Below, in pieces: positions 41,755 to 51,561 of a DNA stretch of 64,000 nt. The position numbers and the translations under genes were made by a program. Position 1 is the first letter of the stretch. Every line of letters begins with the position of its first letter. This DNA is from JBMNMU01 sp050953505 (GTDB lineage: Bacteria; Bacillota; Clostridia; Peptostreptococcales; Anaerovoracaceae), in the NCBI GenBank assembly GCA_050953505.1, contig JBMNMU010000001.1:2480001-2544000 (forward strand). The letters are read 5' to 3'. Under the pieces are notes generated by a model. The model did not search any database. It was given only the letters and a program-made list of their open reading frames with translations, and was not told where the DNA came from.

Positions 41755-43237
41755 TAAAATAACAAAAACTAGATCCAAGGAAAAGCAGTTAATCTTTGAG
41801 ATGAGCAAGACTGGGCGGAAAGGCTATTCCCTCCCTGAAATTGATGTGCCACAAAAAGATCTAGCCTCAATGATTAATAAAGAATATTTGAGGACAGAAG
41901 CGCCAAACCTACCTGAGGTAAGCGAATTAGATGCAGTGAGGCATTTTACCCAGCTTTCCCAATTAAACTATGGGGTGGAAACAGGATTTTATCCTTTAGG
42001 TAGCTGTACCATGAAGTATAATCCAAAGATTAATGAGGTTACAGCGTCGCTGGATGGATTTACTAGGCTTCATCCTTACCAAAGTGAAGAGGAAGTTCAA
42101 GGGGCCTTGGAGCTTATGTACTCACTTTCAGAAATGTTAGCTGAAATTACGGGGATGGATCAGGTTTCCCTTCAACCAGCAGCAGGTGCCCACGGAGAAG
42201 CCACAGGCCTTATGATGATAAAGGCTTACCATAACAGCAGGAAGGACTATAAGAGGACGAAAATAATTTCTCCAGATTCGGCTCATGGAACCAACCCAGC
42301 ATCTGTTTCTGTGGCTGGCTTTGATATCGTAGAAGTGAAATCTAATGCACAAGGAGGCGTGGACCTTGACTCTTTGCGAGCAGTGATGAGCGATGAGGTA
42401 GCTGGCCTGATGTTGACCAATCCCAATACTCTAGGTCTCTTTGATGAAAATATATTGGAGATTGCAGATATCGTCCATGATGCAGGAGGCCTTTTGTATT
42501 ACGATGGAGCCAACCTTAATGCAATCATGGGGATTTCCAAGCCTGGAGACATGGGATTTGACGTAATACATGTGAACCTTCATAAGACCTTTAGTACTCC
42601 CCATGGTGGAGGAGGACCCGGTTCCGGGCCTGTTGGTGTAAAGAAATCCTTAGTACCTTTCCTGCCGGTTCCAATTATAGAGAAAGAAGAAGGAACCGAA
42701 ACAATTTACCGGTTAAATTACGACAAAGATCAGTCCATCGGCAAGATTAAATCTTTTTATGGAAACTTCGGTGTACTGGTAAAAGCTTATACCTACATTT
42801 TAAGCATGGGAGCCCACGGACTGACAAAGGCCTCTGAAGCCGCGGTACTTAATGCAAATTATATAGCTGCAAGGTTAAAGCAAAAGTACCATCTTCCATT
42901 TGATAAGATTTGCATGCATGAATGCGTATTTTCAGGGGATTATCAGCTGAAGCATGGGGTGTCTACATTAGATATTGCCAAGCGTTTGTTGGATTTCGGG
43001 TATCACCCACCAACGATTTATTTCCCACTAATTGTTAAAGAAGCACTGATGATTGAGCCGACAGAATGTGAAAGTATAGAAACCTTAGATGAATTTATTT
43101 CTGCTATGCTGCAAATTGCATCAGAAGCAGAAAATGATCCAGATTTGGTAAAAGGTGCACCATATAATACTCCAGTATCACGCCTTGATGAAGCCTCTGC
43201 GGCTAGGAATCCAGTGCTGCGGTGGAAGGGAGATTGA
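41747..43237 (+). CDS. gcvPB: Glycine dehydrogenase (decarboxylating) subunit 2
   Basis: 496 aa, GTG start overlapping gcvPA; RBS weak, so coupling is likely. Holds the PLP lysine in VIHVNLHKTFSTPHGGGGPG, with GSCTMKYNPKINE and SLQPAAGAHGEATG. Completes the P protein. No lipoamide dehydrogenase (L protein) is encoded in this window. Confidence 0.96.
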   Translation: MNDKITKTRSKEKQLIFEMSKTGRKGYSLPEIDVPQKDLASMINKEYLRTEAPNLPEVSELDAVRHFTQLSQLNYGVETGFYPLGSCTMKYNPKINEVTASLDGFTRLHPYQSEEEVQGALELMYSLSEMLAEITGMDQVSLQPAAGAHGEATGLMMIKAYHNSRKDYKRTKIISPDSAHGTNPASVSVAGFDIVEVKSNAQGGVDLDSLRAVMSDEVAGLMLTNPNTLGLFDENILEIADIVHDAGGLLYYDGANLNAIMGISKPGDMGFDVIHVNLHKTFSTPHGGGGPGSGPVGVKKSLVPFLPVPIIEKEEGTETIYRLNYDKDQSIGKIKSFYGNFGVLVKAYTYILSMGAHGLTKASEAAVLNANYIAARLKQKYHLPFDKICMHECVFSGDYQLKHGVSTLDIAKRLLDFGYHPPTIYFPLIVKEALMIEPTECESIETLDEFISAMLQIASEAENDPDLVKGAPYNTPVSRLDEASAARNPVLRWKGD

Positions 43238-43308
43238 GAGGAGAGGAAAGATCAACAAGAATCTATCTGATATAGAAAATAAAGCGCGTATTTATTGCTA
43301 AAACAAAT

Positions 43309-43333
43309 ATCTAAAAGATTTAAATAATATTCC
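43309..43333 (+). repeat. Direct repeat flanking the gcv terminator (left copy)
   Basis: AATATCTAAAAGATTTAAATA... recurs with one or two changes at about 43400-43424, bracketing the terminator hairpin 91 bp apart. Confidence 0.6.
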
Positions 43334-43348
43334 AAAAGCCTACAGATT

Positions 43349-43397
43349 GCACGCCTAACATTAGATAACGAACATCTAATGTTAGGGGTGCATTTTT
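43349..43397 (+). terminator. Terminator of the gcv operon
   Basis: 18-bp stem (43349-43366 with 43374-43391, one mismatch; GCACGCCTAACATTAGAT arm) followed by ATTTTT. The rest of 43425-43690 shows no gene. Confidence 0.9.
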
Positions 43398-43700
43398 AAT
43401 ATCTAAAAGATTTAAGTAATATACTAATACTGCTAATGAAATTCACGAGTGTTTCCGACATCTGAAATAAAAAGCTTGTTAAGAGATGCTATATTCATGA
43501 TTCTGAGCATGTTCTTACAACTAACTTCGCTGTACCAAACTACCTGGGTATTATTATAGCTTTTATGATAGAAATGGGATAGATTTCGTTAGTCTTCTTC
43601 AACACTGGGTATACTACTATAACTAAGGTTGCTGGGTGAGTTCAAAAACACTCGTTCAGTGAGATCTAAGAAGCACTAAAAATATTACAGAAAGAGGAAG

Positions 43701-45218
43701 ATGATATTGGAACAAAAAACTTACAAAGAAAGATTAAAAAACGCAAAACTTCATGATAGGATTATGACTCCTCATGAAGCCAGTTTATTGATAAAAGACA
43801 AAATGGTTGTAGCAGTCAGCGGCTTTACTCCCTCTGGATACCCAAAAGATGTGCCTATTGCACTAGCAGAAAGGGTAAAAAAAGACAACGAACAGTTGAA
43901 GGTAACCCTTTATTCAGGCGCTTCCTTAGGCCCTGAAGTTGACCAGCTATGGACAGAAGCCAATATTATAGAAAGAAGGCTGGCCTATCAGACAACAGAC
44001 GCGTTAAGGCGGGCAATTAACGATGGAAGCGTAAATTATCTAGATATGCATCTCAGCCATTTTCCTCAATATTTAAATTATGGAATGATTGCAAAACCAG
44101 ATATAGCAATTGTTGAAGCAACCTCCATCGACGAGGAGGGTAACATCGTTCCCACCTTAGCGATTGGTACCACGCCATCCTTTGTTCAGCATGCGGATAA
44201 GGTGATTGTTGAATTAAATATATCAAAACCACTGGCCCTAGAAGAAATGATAGACATATACCAGCTACCAAATCCTCCTGAAAGAAAGCCAATTCCTTTG
44301 ACCCATCCAGGTCAAAAAATAGGAACCCCTAAAATCAAATGCGGATTGGATAAAATCGCAGCTATTGTCATAACAGAGGGGAAGGATCAAACTCGTCCGC
44401 TATCGGGAGCTGATGAAACTTCAAAACAAATATCTGAGAATATTATCGCCTTTCTCAATGAAGAAGTAAAAGCTGGTCGCTTGACAAATAGTTTGCTTCC
44501 TCTCCAGTCTGGTGTAGGAAACATTGCCAATGCGGTACTATATGGGTTGATAGATTCTGACTTTGAGAACCTGACTTGTTATACAGAGGTTTTGCAGGAC
44601 GCTATGTTGGATTTGTTAAAATCCGGCAAGCTAACTAATATTTCCACAACAGCTATTAGTTTGTCACCTGATGAAATTATAAAATTTGAAAAAGAAATAG
44701 ATCAATACAAGGACAAGATTATTCTAAGACCTCAAGAAATTACCAATAACCCTGAAGTCATCAGAAGACTAGGTGTTATTGCAATGAATACGGCTATCGA
44801 GATTGATATATATGGCAATGTGAATTCCACACATATAGCTGGTTCGAGAATGATGAATGGCATCGGCGGTTCAGGAGATTTTGCACGGAACGGATCCATC
44901 TCCATTTTCTCTACCCCTTCCTGTGCAAAAGGTGGTGCCATATCCTCTGTTGTACCTTTTGTTTCCCATGTGGATCATACGGAGCATGATGTGATGGTTG
45001 TGGTGACGGAACAGGGTTATGCAGATCTAAGAGGTCTTACTCCTAAAGAAAGAGCAGTAAAAATTATTAATAACTGTGCCCATCCGGACTACAGGGATCA
45101 GCTAATGGACTACTTACAAAGAGCTTGCAATCAAAGCGCTAACCATACTCCACACATACTGCCCGAGGCCCTATCCTGGCACAGTAAATTCCTAAAAACC
45201 GGCACCATGCAGCCATAA
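43701..45218 (+). CDS. Acetyl-CoA hydrolase/transferase family CoA transferase (Cat1-like)
   Basis: 505 aa, usual length for succinyl-CoA:acetate-type enzymes. N-terminal half FTPSGYPKDVPIALAERV (CoA-binding region); active-site Glu in TCYTEVLQDAMLDL; glycine motifs IGGSGDFARNG and AHPDYR near the end. The family moves CoA between carboxylic acids via a glutamyl-CoA thioester and so conserves energy from acyl-CoAs made in amino-acid fermentation. Exact acyl specificity (succinate, propionate, butyrate) cannot be read. REP elements start at its stop. Confidence 0.9.
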   Translation: MILEQKTYKERLKNAKLHDRIMTPHEASLLIKDKMVVAVSGFTPSGYPKDVPIALAERVKKDNEQLKVTLYSGASLGPEVDQLWTEANIIERRLAYQTTDALRRAINDGSVNYLDMHLSHFPQYLNYGMIAKPDIAIVEATSIDEEGNIVPTLAIGTTPSFVQHADKVIVELNISKPLALEEMIDIYQLPNPPERKPIPLTHPGQKIGTPKIKCGLDKIAAIVITEGKDQTRPLSGADETSKQISENIIAFLNEEVKAGRLTNSLLPLQSGVGNIANAVLYGLIDSDFENLTCYTEVLQDAMLDLLKSGKLTNISTTAISLSPDEIIKFEKEIDQYKDKIILRPQEITNNPEVIRRLGVIAMNTAIEIDIYGNVNSTHIAGSRMMNGIGGSGDFARNGSISIFSTPSCAKGGAISSVVPFVSHVDHTEHDVMVVVTEQGYADLRGLTPKERAVKIINNCAHPDYRDQLMDYLQRACNQSANHTPHILPEALSWHSKFLKTGTMQP

Positions 45219-45221
45219 GCC

Positions 45222-45308
45222 AGCCATTAGACCGAGAGATGATTGGCCGTGGCCGGCGGCCATAAGTCCAGCAGCCACAGCCAATCATCTCTCGGTCTGT
45301 GGCCGTGG
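45222..45308. repeat. Inverted REP pair
   Basis: A plus core (about 45232-45248) and a minus core (about 45282-45298) form a large inverted repeat between the CoA transferase stop and the DUF3830 ribosome site. Confidence 0.9.
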
Positions 45309-45326
45309 AATGAAAGGAGATTGGAA

Positions 45327-45740
45327 ATGACCCATCTAAAAATTACTGTAGGCGAATATGAATTTATCGGGAGATTAGAAGAAGATCTGGCTCCCAAGAC
45401 CTGCGAAGCCTTTAAAAAACTGCTGCCCTTGGAAAACAAACTTATTCATGTCAGGTGGAGTGGCCAAGGGATGTGGATTCCCTTTGGAGATTTACGTTTG
45501 GGGCTAGATTATGAAAATCATACCAGCCATCCTGCCAAAGGAGAAATTTTGATTTACCCCGGCGGAATCAGTGAGATGGAAATCATATGGGCTTACGGGC
45601 GATGCCTTTTTGCCTGCGATATGGGTCAGCTTGCCGGAAACCATTTCCTTACCATAACGGAGGGGATAGAAAAACTGCCGGAGCTTGGCAACAGAGTTTT
45701 ATGGGAAGGGGCGAAATCTATAAGGATTGATTACCTGTGA
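45327..45740 (+). CDS. DUF3830 (cyclophilin-like) protein
   Basis: 137 aa from ATG 45327 behind AAAGGAGA. Cyclophilin-like barrel of the DUF3830/DUF369 type: KITVGEYEFIGRLEEDLAPKTCEAF, HVRWSGQGMWIPFG, GEILIYPGGISEMEIIWAYG. Relatives are often linked to uptake and breakdown of N-containing heterocycles or amides, but no enzymatic role is proven. An in-frame ATG at 45243 lies within REP sequence and is not used. Confidence 0.8.
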   Translation: MTHLKITVGEYEFIGRLEEDLAPKTCEAFKKLLPLENKLIHVRWSGQGMWIPFGDLRLGLDYENHTSHPAKGEILIYPGGISEMEIIWAYGRCLFACDMGQLAGNHFLTITEGIEKLPELGNRVLWEGAKSIRIDYL

Positions 45741-45975
45741 AAGTGTTTGGTATTGAGTAAAACAGCTTTGAACGAATATGGTCTAATTAAAAAAGCTGTT
45801 GGTATAGGCAATGATTATGAATAGAAAACGGCTACAGGCTTGAAGCAGTTTGAACTGAAATAGTTATAACAGAAACGGACTATACGGGCAAAGATTTAAA
45901 CGGTTTAAACAGACAACAATTTCAATTTAAAAAGGCTAACTGAAAATAGATAATAATAAAATATTAATTAATAGT

Positions 45976-46020
45976 AATGGTCTTTGCGAAGCAAATCTAA
46001 AAACGCCGAGGCCATTATTT
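45976..46020 (+). terminator. Terminator hairpin, copy 1 of a duplicated element
   Basis: AATGGTCT...AGGCCATT with inner GCG/CGC, loop starting AAGCAAA, then ATTTTC. Homologous in stem and loop to the hairpin at 47605-47656. Terminates the DUF3830 transcript. 45741-45975 has no gene. Confidence 0.7.
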
Positions 46021-46089
46021 TCTATGTTAACGTTAGTACATGTGACATAGCTACGAGCCGCACAATCATTAAGCTTGATAATGACCGGG

Positions 46090-46195
46090 GAGGGATTGAC
46101 CTCTAAATATATTGGCATCTAAACGTTTTAACCTCTAAATGCATTGACATCTAAACGTTTTAACCTCTAAATGCATTGACATCTAAACTCATTGA
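46090..46195 (+). repeat. ~34-bp direct repeat before the lipoprotein gene
   Basis: Three units of ACCTCTAAATGCATTGACAT followed by CTAAACGTTTTA, beginning near 46099, 46133 and 46167; each contains a TTGACAT or TTGGCAT that could act as a -35. A TTGACA at 46226 may drive the gene. Confidence 0.7.
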
Positions 46196-46312
46196 AATGC
46201 CCTAAAGGCTCTATGAAAATACTCATTGACAACAACCGATATACCCATGGTAAAATATAGAAGTATTTGCTATTGCTTAGGTACTAAAAAAGTAGTTTAT
46301 GAGAGGGTATAT

Positions 46313-47599
46313 ATGAAAAAACACGTTATTTTGCTACTTACATTATGCATAATGATTTTTATTTTAAGTGGTTGCGGAGCCAAAATCGATATTGACGATA
46401 GTTCTTATGGATTCGTTGAATATGTGTATTATGATAAAAATGAAGTAGAATGGTCTGTTCTCCTTGACCCAGATGTAGTGGAGAGCAATAAAAAGAGCTT
46501 AGGTAAAAAGGAATTGGCAAATTGGTTATCCCAAAATATTAATTATGCCATAGATCAGAATGGCGAGATGTTTTCCTATAAAATTATCACTGATGAAGAG
46601 AATAAAACCCTTGTTTGCGAACCCCTTGGCATTAGGGCCATAGATAAATTCTTTATAATGGATGATTATCTTTATGTTCATACAGATGAAGGAGATCTTT
46701 ACATAGCGGAAGATGATGAATTTCAAAGAATATTAAGCAACATATCAGAGCTACGCTTATATAACAATGACGACCACCAATTTTCAGCAGAAATCCCTAG
46801 GTATTATAATGCGAGTGCATTAACAAAGGACTCTGAGCTATTCGTGTGGGGAATAAATTCTCAAGGACAGCTTGGGAATGGAAAACATAGTTATAATCTA
46901 GCTTTCTACGAGTATATGGACGAGTTTTATGAAAGACCTTACCGAGTTATGGATAATGTAAAAGATTATAAAATTGATTTAACTCCGGAAAATTACTATA
47001 AAAGTGCAGCCATTACCAATGATGGTGAGCTGTATGTTTGGGGAGCCCTGCCGAGAATAAAAGAGACAGTTTCAATAAATATTGGTAATGAATATATCGA
47101 TAGACCAATAGAGAAACAACACCCTGATCAAAAGGAATATTCACCGGTAAAAAAACTGGATAATGTGAAAGACTTTGAACTAAAGGAAGATGGTGTTTTG
47201 GCGATAACCAAGGATGGGGAAGAAGTGCTGGTAAACCAAAATTCTAATAGAGGAAATAAGAACCAGACAGAAAATTATATAAACACAGCCAGGTCATCAA
47301 ACCTTTGGGAGCCTGTTTTTGACTCAGTAATGCAAAATCTCCAAGGGTCCTTTGATAATGGCGAGGTAGATAGAATTTATGGTTCCATCAAGAACACTAT
47401 GGATTTCCCATGGCAAAACTGTAGGCTCCTGTTTCTTCTTTATGATGAGAACGATAATCCTATAGATCAAATCAGCATTTACATAGGCTATACCCAGGTT
47501 GGAGAAATAGTGGAGTTTTCAACAAGAACCAATGACAGTCTATTTATGTATGATGCCACCGGCTTTAGGTTAATAGAAGTTTCACCCAACACAATGTAG
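46313..47599 (+). CDS. Lipoprotein with RCC1-like repeat segments
   Basis: 428 aa from ATG 46313 (upstream in-frame ATG at 46226 is not at a signal peptide). Lipobox FILSGCGA, Cys ~21. The middle region has RCC1-like blocks: KDSELFVWGINSQGQLGNGK, NDGELYVWGALPRIKE, KEDGVLAITKDGEEVLV, suggesting a partial beta-propeller. C-terminal ~110 aa resemble a beta-sandwich of the FxxL domain type. Surface-exposed, function unknown. It lies between two copies of the same terminator hairpin. Confidence 0.75.
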   Translation: MKKHVILLLTLCIMIFILSGCGAKIDIDDSSYGFVEYVYYDKNEVEWSVLLDPDVVESNKKSLGKKELANWLSQNINYAIDQNGEMFSYKIITDEENKTLVCEPLGIRAIDKFFIMDDYLYVHTDEGDLYIAEDDEFQRILSNISELRLYNNDDHQFSAEIPRYYNASALTKDSELFVWGINSQGQLGNGKHSYNLAFYEYMDEFYERPYRVMDNVKDYKIDLTPENYYKSAAITNDGELYVWGALPRIKETVSINIGNEYIDRPIEKQHPDQKEYSPVKKLDNVKDFELKEDGVLAITKDGEEVLVNQNSNRGNKNQTENYINTARSSNLWEPVFDSVMQNLQGSFDNGEVDRIYGSIKNTMDFPWQNCRLLFLLYDENDNPIDQISIYIGYTQVGEIVEFSTRTNDSLFMYDATGFRLIEVSPNTM

Positions 47600-47604
47600 C
47601 AGTG

Positions 47605-47656
47605 AATGGTCTTGGCGAAGCAAACGAGGAAAAGCGCGCCAAGGCCATTATTTTTT
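47605..47656 (+). terminator. Terminator hairpin, copy 2 of a duplicated element
   Basis: 13-bp stem AATGGTCTTGGCG (47605-47617) with 47637-47649 (one G-U), loop starting AAGCAAA, then TATTTTTT. See copy 1 at 45976. Confidence 0.85.
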
Positions 47657-47818
47657 CGCGACAGCTAGAATCTTAACGCGCTTGTTACCAAAATATCAAT
47701 ATGATAGAATACTATTGTATTTTTCAGTACATGTTATTTGACAACTGGATAAGTACTTTTCCAATATAATAAGGAGAATTTCTCTATTAAAAATTATAAA
47801 AAGAAGATAGAGGTCATA

Positions 47819-48718
47819 ATGAAAAAAGAAATGACGCAGATAAAGGCCGATTTGATTTTGCTTGTAGTAGCTACATTTTGGGGTAGTGGATATGTGGTAA
47901 CCAAAGTCGCCATGGAAATCACCACACCCATACAATTTTCAACCTACAGGTTTACAATTGCAGCAATACTAGCCATTGTGTTTTTCTATAAGAAGCTTCG
48001 CAATGCTGAGAAAGGGGATTGGGTTGCAGGCATCCTAATGGGGTTCTTTCTTACCATTTCCATGCTATTTCAGACTATTGGCCTTAAATACACAGGTGCT
48101 GGAAAGGGCGTTTTCATAGCAAGCGCTTTTGTAATCATGGTCCCCTTTTTTTACTGGATTATCGGCAAAGTGAAACCAAAGCTGAAGATCATAAACGCAG
48201 CTGTTTTAATGCTCATCGGCCTTGCAATAATGTCCTTTGATACTTCAGGATTAGGAGGGCTGAACAAGGGAGACTTGTATATGTTGGCCAGTGCGGTTAC
48301 CTTTGCAATTCATACAACCATCATTGGCATATATGCGCCAAAGCGAGACCCTTTTTTGTTATCAGGGATACAGTTTATTACCAGTAGTATATTGTTCTTA
48401 TTGATGACTCCCTTTGATGCTGGTCGTGGCCCGATTACACCAGAAGTCATAGGGCCAGTAGTTTTTTCTGGTATTGTAGTAACTTTTTTATGCTTCCTTG
48501 GACAGGTGTACTGTCAAAAATACACATCACCTAGCCAGGCTGCCATAATTATTAATTTGGAAACCATAATGGGTAGCATCATAGCGGTAATCTTCCTCCA
48601 CGAAAGTTATGATGCTAAGATGATTTTATCCTTCGCTATTATTTTTGCTTCAGTCATGGTTGCAGAAGTAAGTTGGAAAGAATTAATTGAAACCGTGAGA
48701 GTGAAATTTAAATCTTAA
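47819..48718 (+). CDS. EamA/DMT-family transporter
   Basis: 299 aa, ten predicted helices, two EamA halves (LVVATFWGSGYVVTKVAMEIT; second-half YTSPSQAAIIINLETIMGSIIAVIFLHE). An exporter or importer of small metabolites; substrate unknown. RBS GAGGT; a TTGACA lies at 47740 but its -10 spacing is poor. Confidence 0.88.
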   Translation: MKKEMTQIKADLILLVVATFWGSGYVVTKVAMEITTPIQFSTYRFTIAAILAIVFFYKKLRNAEKGDWVAGILMGFFLTISMLFQTIGLKYTGAGKGVFIASAFVIMVPFFYWIIGKVKPKLKIINAAVLMLIGLAIMSFDTSGLGGLNKGDLYMLASAVTFAIHTTIIGIYAPKRDPFLLSGIQFITSSILFLLMTPFDAGRGPITPEVIGPVVFSGIVVTFLCFLGQVYCQKYTSPSQAAIIINLETIMGSIIAVIFLHESYDAKMILSFAIIFASVMVAEVSWKELIETVRVKFKS

Positions 48719-48911
48719 TAGGGTTTAAGAATATTGTTATATAAGAAGTGTAAGCCAGTGAGGGAGTAACCCTTAGCTAAATTGGAAGGTTGATGAACTT
48801 AGGCAAGAAATTAAAAGCACGATGAGTTATAAGAGACGATTGCGCCTATTATTGCAGATACGATATAAAAATGTTAACAATAAGTAGCTTATAGTAAAGG
48901 AGAAAAATAAG

Positions 48912-49571
48912 ATGAAAGTAGTAGCATTTAACGGTAGTCCCAACAAAGAAGGAAACACATTCCACGCATTGAAAATGGTTGCTGATGAGCTGGAAAAGGA
49001 AGGCATAGAGGTTGAAATTGTCCACGTAGGGAATAAAGCGATCCGGGGCTGTCTAGCTTGTGGATCTTGTTTCAGAACAAAAGACGAAAGATGTATCGAG
49101 AATGATGAAGTGAATGACTGGATTCAAAAGATGAAGGAAGCAGACGGTATCTTGTTAGGATCACCAACTCATTATGCGGCGATTGGTGGAGCCATGAAAT
49201 CCTTCTTGGACAGAGCTTTTTATGTTGACACTGCAAACAAAGGGATGTTCCGCCATAAAGTGGGAGCTGCGGTTGTAGCAGTAAGAAGATCTGGCGGTAT
49301 TCAGACATTTAATCAGCTTAATAATTATTTAAACTATGCAGAAATGCTTATACCGACGACGAATTACTGGAATGTAGTGTACGGGGCAGCTCCTGGAGAA
49401 GCTCAGTATGATGAAGAGGGAAAACAAATCATGAGGGTTCTAGGTAAAAACATGGCCTGGCTGATGAAACTGAAGGAAAACGGGAAGGATGCCGTAGCAG
49501 AACCTGAAAAGGAAAGAAAGGTTATGACTAATTTTGTCCGGAAGGATCTGAAGGAGCCTAGGGAAAAGTAA
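48912..49571 (+). CDS. Flavodoxin-family NAD(P)H-dependent FMN reductase / iron-sulfur flavoprotein-like
   Basis: 219 aa, RBS AAAGGAGAA. FMN-binding VVAFNGSPNKEGNTFHAL and LLGSPTHYAAIGGAMKSFLDR. GCLACGSCFRTKDERC supplies four cysteines at the place where iron-sulfur flavoproteins bind a cluster (spacing is not the canonical one). Role: small flavin electron carrier or quinone/FMN reductase in the cytoplasm. Confidence 0.85.
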   Translation: MKVVAFNGSPNKEGNTFHALKMVADELEKEGIEVEIVHVGNKAIRGCLACGSCFRTKDERCIENDEVNDWIQKMKEADGILLGSPTHYAAIGGAMKSFLDRAFYVDTANKGMFRHKVGAAVVAVRRSGGIQTFNQLNNYLNYAEMLIPTTNYWNVVYGAAPGEAQYDEEGKQIMRVLGKNMAWLMKLKENGKDAVAEPEKERKVMTNFVRKDLKEPREK

Positions 49572-49615
49572 GTATAACATATGGTAATAGATTGGTAGCA
49601 AATTTTAAGGACTGA

Positions 49616-49834
49616 GCTGTACAATACAGAATTCAGTCCTTATCTTCTTTAGCTGGCATAATTTTTTCTACAGAAGCTCTTTTTGCGGCCATACTGGGCA
49701 TCATTTTCCTAAAAGAACCTCCCACACTGAACCTATGGATAGGTGTGTTTTTGATCGTAGGTTCTATTGTCTCTTATCAGACGGGGTTCCCTAAAGAAGG
49801 TCTTATTGGGCATATGATTAAAGATAAATTTTAG
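49616..49834 (+). pseudogene. C-terminal remnant of an EamA transporter
   Basis: An open stretch without start codon, about 72 codons, reads RIQSLSSLAGIIFSTEALFA, then LKEPPTLNLWIGVFLIVGS and ends IKDKF-stop. It aligns with the last two helices of EamA proteins such as the one at 47819-48718 (FLHE region), so a second transporter gene was deleted here, leaving only the 3' end. 49835-50235 holds no gene. Confidence 0.8.
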
Positions 49835-50090
49835 ACGAAGAAACCGTGTAAGAATCAAGGGAACGGGTATAACCTGTTTGGGTGGGAATTTGACATTTTA
49901 AGGCGGTCCTGGTACCATAGGAAGGCTGAAAAGAGTAAAAATGAACTGAATAAATGAACAACAACTCATAGTTTCCATGATCACAGCACATGGTTTGTTA
50001 AATAAAAAACTATATGACTTGTGATTAATGATATATTTCAGTTTTGGAAAGGATGTGAAACTGTGTTTCTGCTTGTTTTAAGTCAAGCAA

Positions 50091-50120
50091 AACCGAACTG
50101 TAATGGTCCGGTCTTTTTTG
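50091..50120 (+). terminator. Weak terminator upstream of eutH
   Basis: ACCGAAC (50092-50098) pairs with GTCCGGT (50106-50112, one mismatch), then CTTTTTT; a second small stem GCTTG/CAAGC precedes it. Confidence 0.4.
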
Positions 50121-50235
50121 ATGAAGAAAATACCTAGCGTTCATACATGGAATTCGATTTATTATGAAGTTAATTTATTTATGTAAAAAGGAAAGATATG
50201 TATAAAAGATATGTTTATGAACGTGGTGATATAGA

Positions 50236-51486
50236 ATGCAACATTTAAGTTTTAATCAAATAGTAGTTAATGTAATGGTATTGTTTATGATTTTAGGAGG
50301 TTTTGATAAGATAACGAAAAAAAGGTTCAATTTAGGGCTGGCAGACGAGTTTGATGCAGGATTTCAAGCTTTGGGGCATTTAGCCTTATCTATGTTAGGA
50401 ATCTTATCCTTGGCCCCCGTGCTTACAAAAGGGTTAATATTTGTTTTTGGCCCTATTTACAATTTTATTGGGGCAGATCCTGCTATGATGGCCGGAACCT
50501 TTTTAGCCATGGATATGGGGGCATATTCCGTTGCCCACAGCATGACAACATCCAAAGAGGTTGCGGATTTTTCAAGCTTAATACTTGGCGGAATGATGGG
50601 AACTACCCTGGTTTTTACAATACCTGTGGCGATTAGTATCCTTAATAAAAAAGATTTCATGTATCTGTCAGAAGGTATCTTATATGGCATGATAACAATC
50701 CCCATTGGATGCATAGCTGGAGGTCTTGCAGCGGGCTATGACCTAAAGATGATCCTGGTTAATTTGATACCTGTGGTTGGAATGTCCATCTTGATCATTG
50801 TCGGATTAAAGCTTGTCCCTGTTAAAATGATAAAAGGGTTTAGAATCTTTGGGGATTTAGTTACTGCAATGATAACAATTGCACTAATGGCTGGGATTGT
50901 TGAAATGCTTACAGGCATCGTGATAATTCCCGGAATGGCTCCCTTATCAGATGGGTTTGGTGTTATTGGGCATATTGCTATCGTATTAGCCGGCGCCTAT
51001 CCAATGGTTTCTTTCATAACGAAGAAAGTGAAAAAACCACTACAAAGCTTGGGGGTTGCAATAGGGATCAATAAACAGTCCGTAGCGGGGCTTGTTGCAA
51101 GTACGGCAAACAATATCCCTATGCTGGGCATGTACAAGAACATGAATGAAAGAGGAAAAATTATCAATGCAGCCTTTGTGGTAAGTGGTACATTTATTAT
51201 TGGTGATGACCTTGCATTTACTGCAAGCGTGGACAAATCAATGATTTTCCCTATGATATTTGGTAAAGCTGTTGGAGGAATCACTGCAGCGATGGTTGCC
51301 TGGGCTGCCACTAAAGAAAGAGCTGACTCTGATGAGATAAATTATTTTTCAAAAAATAGGAATACCCCTTCGAAAAAACGGTATCTCACTACTCAATTTA
51401 CACTACCTCTCATGGTCTCTCGCGATTTTGAAAAAGGGTTCCCCAACACGAAGGGGAATTGTGTGCAAAAACAAAAAATAGACTAA
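50236..51486 (+). CDS. eutH: Ethanolamine permease EutH, with extended C-terminus
   Basis: 416 aa. Start NQIVVNVMVLFMILGGFDKI and blocks GTFLAMDMGAYSVAHSM, LILGGMMGTTLVFTIPVAI and ASTANNIPMLGMYKNMNERGKI match EutH, a ~10-helix uptake protein for ethanolamine. The family normally ends soon after the AATKERA segment; ~45 more hydrophilic residues follow (NTPSKKRYLTTQF...CVQKQKID), suggesting the native stop was lost. No other eut gene is in the window, and the RBS is poor. Confidence 0.88.
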   Translation: MQHLSFNQIVVNVMVLFMILGGFDKITKKRFNLGLADEFDAGFQALGHLALSMLGILSLAPVLTKGLIFVFGPIYNFIGADPAMMAGTFLAMDMGAYSVAHSMTTSKEVADFSSLILGGMMGTTLVFTIPVAISILNKKDFMYLSEGILYGMITIPIGCIAGGLAAGYDLKMILVNLIPVVGMSILIIVGLKLVPVKMIKGFRIFGDLVTAMITIALMAGIVEMLTGIVIIPGMAPLSDGFGVIGHIAIVLAGAYPMVSFITKKVKKPLQSLGVAIGINKQSVAGLVASTANNIPMLGMYKNMNERGKIINAAFVVSGTFIIGDDLAFTASVDKSMIFPMIFGKAVGGITAAMVAWAATKERADSDEINYFSKNRNTPSKKRYLTTQFTLPLMVSRDFEKGFPNTKGNCVQKQKID

Positions 51487-51495
51487 AAATTTCAC

Positions 51496-51524
51496 TTGAC
51501 ACAACAAAAACCATCCCGTATAAT
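51496..51524 (+). promoter_or_regulatory. Promoter of the T-box/oxidoreductase transcript
   Basis: Perfect TTGACA (51496-51501), 17-bp spacer, perfect TATAAT (51519-51524). It yields a ~490-nt leader. Confidence 0.85.
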
Positions 51525-51561
51525 CATACCAATATGTAATATGACAGATTACATAAAATCA

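Noticed and set aside
46226..46312. Upstream in-frame ATG for the lipoprotein
   Set aside because: Would put 29 polar residues ahead of the signal peptide and overlaps the probable -35; ATG 46313 directly starts a lipoprotein signal.
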